Below, in pieces: positions 23,277-27,270 of a DNA stretch of 27,270 nt. Under the pieces are notes generated by a model. It was not told where the DNA came from. It did not search any database and saw only the letters and a program-made list of their open reading frames with translations. This DNA comes from Acinetobacter sp. UBA3106 (GTDB taxonomy: Bacteria; Pseudomonadota; Gammaproteobacteria; Pseudomonadales; Moraxellaceae): the NCBI GenBank assembly GCA_002365595.1, contig DFAM01000003.1:1-27270 (forward strand), written 5' to 3'. A program made the position numbers and the translations under genes. Position 1 is the stretch's first letter. The number at the start of each line of letters is the position of its first letter.

Positions 23277-24107
23277 ATGATTCGTGTTCCCTCTCCTGCC
23301 AAGCTGAATCTTTTTTTGCATATCACCGGTCGTCGTGACGACGGCTATCATGAATTGCAAAGTATTTTTCAGCTCATCGATTTGTGTGACTGGCTGGAAT
23401 TTAGCCAAACAGCAAGTCCTGAAATTAGCATTGATGGATTAAGCAGCGTCGATTTAGAACACAATCTGATTTTCAAGGCCACACAGATTTTAAAGCCGTA
23501 TGCAAAAGCATATTCAGGCTTAAATATCCGTATTGAAAAAAACATTCCGATGGGTGCAGGACTTGGCGGCGGCTCTTCAAATGCGGCGACCACCCTGATT
23601 GTGGTCAATCGATTATGGCAATGTGGTTTAAACATTGAACAATTGGCAGAGCTGGGGCTCAAACTCGGTGCCGATGTTCCCATTTTTGTTCATGGTCGTA
23701 ATGCCTGGGCAGAAGGCATTGGCGAACACTTAACATTCATAGACTTAGATCAAAAACAATACATTGTGCTGAAACCTGACTGTTTTATCAGCACTCAACT
23801 GCTTTTTTCACAAAAAACGTTGACAAGAGACACGAAGCCTACTAAATTTTGCGCCTATCAGTTAAAGCCATTTAACTTCGGAAATAACTTTGAGCCTTTA
23901 GCAAAAAGCCTATATCCTGAAGTGAATGAAGCGATGCAGTATTTAGATCAGTTCGGTATTGCAAAACTTACAGGTACAGGTGCTAGTGTTTTTACTGAAG
24001 TAACTGCCGATATGAATATTGATGAGATTTTGACTCATTCACCATGTAAAGCTTACTTGGTCAATAGTTTAAATGAATCACCATTACTTCATTTCAAGGT
24101 TATATGA
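23277..24107 (+). CDS. ispE: 4-diphosphocytidyl-2-C-methyl-D-erythritol kinase
   Basis: A GHMP-family kinase of the MEP isoprenoid pathway that phosphorylates CDP-methylerythritol. It has 276 residues. RVPSPAKLNLFLHITGRRDD starts the protein (K9 and N11 in the substrate site). The ATP loop IPMGAGLGGGSSNAA is at 90-104, D133 in GADVPIFV is the catalytic Asp, and the C-terminal KLTGTGASVFTE is the third GHMP motif. The first tRNA-Gln begins 1 nt after its TGA stop, so the tRNAs are probably cut from an ispE-containing transcript. Confidence 0.96.
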   Translation: MIRVPSPAKLNLFLHITGRRDDGYHELQSIFQLIDLCDWLEFSQTASPEISIDGLSSVDLEHNLIFKATQILKPYAKAYSGLNIRIEKNIPMGAGLGGGSSNAATTLIVVNRLWQCGLNIEQLAELGLKLGADVPIFVHGRNAWAEGIGEHLTFIDLDQKQYIVLKPDCFISTQLLFSQKTLTRDTKPTKFCAYQLKPFNFGNNFEPLAKSLYPEVNEAMQYLDQFGIAKLTGTGASVFTEVTADMNIDEILTHSPCKAYLVNSLNESPLLHFKVI

Positions 24108-24108
24108 T

Positions 24109-24183
24109 AGGGGCGTCGCCAAGTGGTAAGGCACCGGGTTTTGATCTCGGCATCCGTTGGTTCGAATCCAGCCGCCCCTGCCA
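24109..24183 (+). tRNA. tRNA-Gln (TTG), copy 1
   Basis: A 75-nt cloverleaf with acceptor AGGGGCG/CGCCCCT, encoded GCCA end, anticodon loop TTTTGAT giving TTG, and T-arm GGTTCGAATCC. It begins 1 nt after the ispE stop codon. Confidence 0.95.
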
Positions 24184-24210
24184 TCATATTCATCTGTAGA
24201 TTGCTGTATT

Positions 24211-24285
24211 AGGGGCGTCGCCAAGTGGTAAGGCACCGGGTTTTGATCTCGGCATCCGTTGGTTCGAATCCAGCCGCCCCTGCCA
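24211..24285 (+). tRNA. tRNA-Gln (TTG), copy 2
   Basis: Identical to copy 1 across 75 nt, including encoded CCA, after a 27-nt spacer with no visible promoter. Confidence 0.95.
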
Positions 24286-24327
24286 TTTAAACCAAGCGTT
24301 TAAATTAATATTACAGTAATCAAATTT

Positions 24328-24402
24328 AGGGGCGTCGCCAAGTGGTAAGGCACCGGGTTTTGATCTCGGCATCCGTTGGTTCGAATCCAGCCGCCCCTGC
24401 CA
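24328..24402 (+). tRNA. tRNA-Gln (TTG), copy 3
   Basis: Identical to copies 1 and 2, after a 42-nt AT-rich spacer. A short T-run with CAAAAAAG follows, too weak to call a terminator. Confidence 0.95.
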
Positions 24403-24454
24403 TTTTTCTCAAAAAAGACAGAGCATTGTTTGCATGTTGATTTGTTAATTCACC

Positions 24455-24483
24455 TTGACAGACAACAGCAAAAATATTAAAGT
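24455..24483 (+). promoter_or_regulatory. Sigma70 promoter before tRNA-Gln copy 4 and prs
   Basis: TTGACA (24455-24460, perfect -35) and TAAAGT (24478-24483) are separated by 17 bp. The expected start is about 24490, a few bases before the tRNA at 24495. It would drive copy 4 and probably prs. Confidence 0.65.
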
Positions 24484-24494
24484 TCTGCCGCATT

Positions 24495-24569
24495 AGGGGC
24501 GTCGCCAAGTGGTAAGGCACCGGGTTTTGATCTCGGCATCCGTTGGTTCGAATCCAGCCGCCCCTGCCA
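24495..24569 (+). tRNA. tRNA-Gln (TTG), copy 4
   Basis: Identical to the other three copies. It is set apart by a 92-nt spacer holding its own likely promoter and lies 36 bp before the prs start codon, so prs mRNA is probably released by tRNA processing. Confidence 0.95.
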
Positions 24570-24605
24570 TCTATTTTCAAACATTCCAACCGCCAAGGGT
24601 GCTTC

Positions 24606-25559
24606 ATGCCCAATCTTGTCGTTTTTAGTGGAACTGCACATCCACAATTCGCCCAAAAAGTCGTAAGCCACCTGCACATTCCTTTAGGTGCAGCATCTGT
24701 AGGTCAATTTTCTGACGGTGAAATCGCTGTCGAAATTACTGAAAATGTTCGTGGTAAAGACGTATTCGTTGTACAGCCTACTTGTGCCCCAACAAACGAC
24801 AACCTGATGGAAGTCCTTGTTATGGCCGATGCTTTACGTCGTGCAAGTGCAGGTCGTATTACTGCTGTCATTCCTTACTTCGGATATGCTCGTCAAGACC
24901 GTCGTCCTCGTTCAAGCCGTGTGCCAATTACTGCAAAAGTTGTAGCAGACATGCTCACAACTGTCGGTATTGACCGCGTAGTAATGATCGACCTTCATGC
25001 TGACCAGATTCAAGGTTTCTTCGATATCCCTGTAGATAACATCTACGGTACTCCTGCATTACTTGCTGACCTTCGTCAACAGCAACACCATAATCTTATG
25101 GTTGTTTCTCCAGACGTTGGTGGTGTAGTTCGTGCACGTGCTGTAGCGAAACAAATGGGTGATATCGATCTTGCAATTATCGATAAACGTCGTCAAAAAG
25201 CCAATGAATCACAAGTGATGCATTTGATTGGTGATGTGAAAGATCGTGACTGCGTGATCGTGGATGACATGGTGGATACTGCTGGTACTTTGTGTAAAGC
25301 CGCTGATGCACTGAAACAATTTGGTGCTCGCCGTGTAGTTGCCTATGCAACTCACCCAGTACTTTCTGGTAAAGCTATTGAGAATTTGAAAAACTCTGTG
25401 ATCGATGAACTTGTTGTAACAGATACTATTCCTCTTTCTCAAGAAGCCCAAGAACTTGGTAAGATTCGCCAAGTTTCAGTTGCTAGTATGGTTGCTGAAA
25501 CAATTCGTCGTATTAACAACGAAGAATCTATTAGCGCAATGTTTGATTCTTATCTATAA
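24606..25559 (+). CDS. prs: Ribose-phosphate pyrophosphokinase
   Basis: Prs makes PRPP from ribose 5-phosphate and ATP for nucleotide, NAD and amino-acid synthesis. It has 317 residues from the ATG at 24606 (MPNLVVFSGTAHPQF). AAGGGT precedes this start, and the open frame upstream is only translated tRNA. Visible motifs are FSDGEIAVEITENVRGKDVF, the flexible loop IPYFGYARQDRRPRSSRVPI, DLHADQIQGFF, and the PRPP loop DCVIVDDMVDTAGT. The length is standard. Its terminator follows at 25577, and its place after ispE and tRNA-Gln is typical of the group. Confidence 0.97.
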   Translation: MPNLVVFSGTAHPQFAQKVVSHLHIPLGAASVGQFSDGEIAVEITENVRGKDVFVVQPTCAPTNDNLMEVLVMADALRRASAGRITAVIPYFGYARQDRRPRSSRVPITAKVVADMLTTVGIDRVVMIDLHADQIQGFFDIPVDNIYGTPALLADLRQQQHHNLMVVSPDVGGVVRARAVAKQMGDIDLAIIDKRRQKANESQVMHLIGDVKDRDCVIVDDMVDTAGTLCKAADALKQFGARRVVAYATHPVLSGKAIENLKNSVIDELVVTDTIPLSQEAQELGKIRQVSVASMVAETIRRINNEESISAMFDSYL

Positions 25560-25576
25560 TATAGCGCTAAATTTTC

Positions 25577-25604
25577 AAAACCCTGCCTTAGGCAGGGTTT
25601 TCTA
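25577..25604 (+). terminator. Terminator of prs
   Basis: The perfect arms AAACCCTGCC (25578-25587) and GGCAGGGTTT (25591-25600) have a TTA loop, an A-run before and a T-run after. It lies 18 bp past the stop. Confidence 0.9.
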
Positions 25605-25659
25605 TCGCTGAGCTGGTCGAAAACTCAGCTTAATTAAACTTAAATTAGGAATGTCTATC

Positions 25660-25953
25660 ATGGCAAACTTCGTATTAAACGCAGCAGCACGTGAAGAAGC
25701 AGTACAAGGGAAAGGTTCGAGCCGCCGCCTTCGTCTTCAAAACAAAGTACCAGCAATCATCTACGGTTCAGGTGAGCCTGTTGCAGTAACTTTAGAACTT
25801 CGTGAACTTGTTAAAGCACTTGAAAACAATGCTTTCTTTGAAGAAGTTATTGAAATCAAAGTTGGCGATAAAGTTGAAAGCGTTAAAATCCAAGCTTTAC
25901 AACGTCACCCAGCTAAAAACACTCCAATGCACGCTGACTTCAAACGCGCATAA
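25660..25953 (+). CDS. rplY: 50S ribosomal protein L25
   Basis: L25 binds 5S rRNA in the central protuberance. It has 97 residues from the ATG at 25660 (MANFVLNAAAREEAVQGKGS), with TTAGGA about 10 nt upstream. An ATG three codons earlier is too close to that site. RLRLQNKVPAIIYGSGEPVA and LQRHPAKNTPMHADFKRA are clear L25 stretches. It is the short form, like the 94-residue E. coli protein, without the C-terminal CTC/TL5 domain. It is followed after 19 bp by pth, its usual partner. Confidence 0.95.
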   Translation: MANFVLNAAAREEAVQGKGSSRRLRLQNKVPAIIYGSGEPVAVTLELRELVKALENNAFFEEVIEIKVGDKVESVKIQALQRHPAKNTPMHADFKRA

Positions 25954-25972
25954 GTGTTAATGGTGTAAATTA

Positions 25973-26554
25973 GTGTCAAAACTTTCGCTAATTATTGGTT
26001 TGGGCAATCCTGGTAAGGAATACGCCCAAACCCGCCATAATGCAGGCTTCTGGTTTGTTGAACGCCTTGCAGAACAATATGGCATCTCTCTCAAAGCCGA
26101 TCCTAAATTCTACGGAATCAGTGGTCGCGGTAATATTGAAGGTCAAGACGTCCGTCTGCTATTACCTACAACCTTTATGAATGCCTCTGGCAAAAGTGTT
26201 GTTCCCTTCGCCAAATTCTATCAAGTTGCTCCCGAAGCAATGCTGATTGCACATGATGAGCTGGATATGAATCCCGGTGTCATTCGCCTAAAAACAGGTG
26301 GCGGACATGGTGGTCATAACGGTTTACGTGATATCGTTCCGCATATCGGCCCTAATTTCCATCGCTTACGCATTGGTATTGGTCATCCTGGTTCCAAAGA
26401 ACGCGTATCGGGTCATGTCCTGAGCAAAGCACCTAGCAGCGAACAAGGTTTAATGGATGATGCTATTGCACATGCTTTATCCCGCATTAAATTGCTGGTA
26501 AACGGTGACATACAGCCAGCCATGAATCAAATTAATGCCTACAAACCGAACTGA
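25973..26554 (+). CDS. pth: Peptidyl-tRNA hydrolase
   Basis: Pth frees tRNA from peptidyl-tRNA that has dropped off ribosomes. It has 193 residues and a GTG start (GTG TCA AAA). Typical motifs are IIGLGNPGKEYAQTRHNAGF, where H22 is the catalytic His, TFMNASGKSV, HDELDMNPGVIRLKTGGGHG and GHNGLRDI, and HPGSKERVSGHVLSKAP. The length is standard. It is co-transcribed with rplY. Confidence 0.96.
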   Translation: MSKLSLIIGLGNPGKEYAQTRHNAGFWFVERLAEQYGISLKADPKFYGISGRGNIEGQDVRLLLPTTFMNASGKSVVPFAKFYQVAPEAMLIAHDELDMNPGVIRLKTGGGHGGHNGLRDIVPHIGPNFHRLRIGIGHPGSKERVSGHVLSKAPSSEQGLMDDAIAHALSRIKLLVNGDIQPAMNQINAYKPN

Positions 26555-26697
26555 TCATTCTACAAATAATTGAATTTTCCTTCTTGCCATGTTGCTTTTT
26601 TCGGAGCAAAATGCGCTTTCTGCGGATTACTGATCCAGTAAGAAGTGATTTGATTTAACTAAGATAAAATCTTAGATCAACTAAGGAGACGCTAGCC

Positions 26698-27078
26698 ATG
26701 CTTTCTCGTTTATTAAAAGCTAAAATTCACCGTTGTGTCGTTACACAAGCAGAATTACATTATGAAGGTTCTTGTGCAATTGACGGCGTGTTAATGGATT
26801 TAGCCGGTATCCGTGAATATGAAGAAATTCATATGTGGAACGTGACTAATGGTAAGCGTTTTACCACTTATGCCATTCGTGGTGAAGAAAATTCAGGCAT
26901 CATTTCAGTCAATGGTGGTGCAGCGCTTCAAGCCGATGTTGGTGATCTGATGATCATTGCAACCTTTGGTGATTTCACTGAAGCTGAAGCCAATGCACAT
27001 AAACCGCGTCTGGTTTATGCCAACCCAAATAATACGGTAAATCACACTGCGAACTGTATTCCTGTTCAAGTGGCTTAA
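26698..27078 (+). CDS. panD: Aspartate 1-decarboxylase
   Basis: PanD makes beta-alanine from aspartate for pantothenate and so for CoA. It has 126 residues, the standard proenzyme length. The self-cleavage site is EGSC, where cleavage between G24 and S25 yields the pyruvoyl group. K9 (LLKAKIH) and the segment RGEENSGIISVNGGAA are family features. A strong ribosome site (AAGGAG) lies 9 nt before the ATG. An inverted repeat (CTAAGAT/ATCTTAG, 26659-26675) sits in its leader. It is monocistronic, with a terminator at 27093-27119. Confidence 0.96.
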   Translation: MLSRLLKAKIHRCVVTQAELHYEGSCAIDGVLMDLAGIREYEEIHMWNVTNGKRFTTYAIRGEENSGIISVNGGAALQADVGDLMIIATFGDFTEAEANAHKPRLVYANPNNTVNHTANCIPVQVA

Positions 27079-27092
27079 GATTTAAAGATATG

Positions 27093-27119
27093 AAAAGCTC
27101 GCTCTATGCGGGCTTTTTT
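27093..27119 (+). terminator. Terminator of panD
   Basis: The arms AAAAGCTCGC (27093-27102) and GCGGGCTTTT (27108-27117) form ten pairs with one G-U, a TCTAT loop, and T's after. Confidence 0.8.
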
Positions 27120-27194
27120 AATACCTAGGATTTCTAAATTTTACGTTATTCATCATGTGACTAATCATATGACTGATTCAGCTATACAAAGTTG

Positions 27195-27223
27195 TTACCT
27201 GCATTGAAAAACAGGTCTATACT
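27195..27223 (+). promoter_or_regulatory. Likely promoter of the FMN-riboswitch transcript
   Basis: A good -10 (TATACT, 27218-27223) lies just before the riboswitch. TTACCT (27195-27200) is at 17 bp as a weak -35. Transcription would start near 27230. Confidence 0.5.
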
Positions 27224-27229
27224 CATTAC

Positions 27230-27270
27230 ACATCGCTTCAGGGCGGGGTGTAATTCCCCACCGGTGGTAA
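27230..27270 (+). promoter_or_regulatory. FMN riboswitch (RFN element), 5' part
   Basis: TTCAGGGCGGGGTGTAATTC followed by CCCACCGGTGGTAA is the conserved opening of the RFN aptamer (E. coli ribB leader: CAGGGCGGGGCGAAATTC and so on). The window ends inside it. It senses FMN and lowers expression of a downstream riboflavin gene or transporter. ribB (or ribBA) is the likeliest target, but it lies outside the window. Confidence 0.9.

Noticed and set aside
24543..24605. Upstream extension of prs to 24543
   Set aside because: The extra 21 codons start inside tRNA-Gln copy 4. The family start MPNLVVFSG is at 24606 with a ribosome site.
24190..24679. Antisense open frames across the tRNA-Gln array (24190-24372, 24326-24679, 24477-24677)
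   Set aside because: They are translated tRNA: each repeats segments such as GAAGFEPTDAEIKTRC, a well-known spurious database peptide.

Overview
The window looks like chromosomal DNA from an Acinetobacter-type gammaproteobacterium (Moraxellaceae). The grounds are the AT-leaning base composition, the hemA / TPR protein / lolB / ispE / tRNA-Gln / prs / rplY / pth order, the bamD-rluD-pgeF cluster, and the small glycine-zipper and metallopeptidase accessory genes. No species can be named from the sequence alone.

Left part (1-4282). The window opens inside a gene whose C-terminal coding end is a GC-rich tandem array of about 19 copies of a roughly 18-codon Arg/Gly/Ser/Asp unit. It is followed by a minus-strand glycine-zipper protein, a minus-strand single-pass membrane microprotein, a decayed microgene and an isolated HExxH metallopeptidase-like gene. 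These genes sit in long AT-rich spacers. This part is accessory in character.

Housekeeping block 1 (4283-9750). It holds nadE (glutamine-dependent NAD+ synthetase), an overlapping helical protein of unknown function, two identical elongator tRNA-Met genes on the minus strand that flank a small lipoprotein, and the RNase P RNA gene rnpB. It ends with a YfhL-type ferredoxin downstream of coaD, and smpB.

Accessory operon (9754-13772, minus strand). Five tightly packed, visibly AT-richer genes lie between smpB and a flavodoxin gene. In transcription order they are a WYL-domain regulator, an unknown protein (A), a PD-(D/E)XK nuclease-like protein, a second unknown protein (B) resembling A, and a small protein with an acidic N-terminal part and a basic C-terminal part. 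A perfect 11-bp inverted repeat lies 44 bp upstream of the regulator. A WYL regulator with a nuclease and unknown partners is the pattern of a stress- or phage-response (defence-like) cassette. No known system fits the set, so this is the best candidate in the window for an undescribed system.

Housekeeping block 2 (13918-27270). The minus-strand cluster rluD-pgeF-flavodoxin is divergent from bamD. It is followed by dnaG, convergent hemA, and then a plus-strand run: TPR protein, lolB, ispE, four identical tRNA-Gln genes, prs, rplY, pth and panD. The window ends inside an FMN riboswitch, which implies a riboflavin gene just beyond the right edge.

Together the core genes cover NAD, CoA, pantothenate, haem, isoprenoid and PRPP supply, outer-membrane assembly (BamD, LolB), ribosome function and rescue (RluD, L25, Pth, SmpB), and priming of replication.
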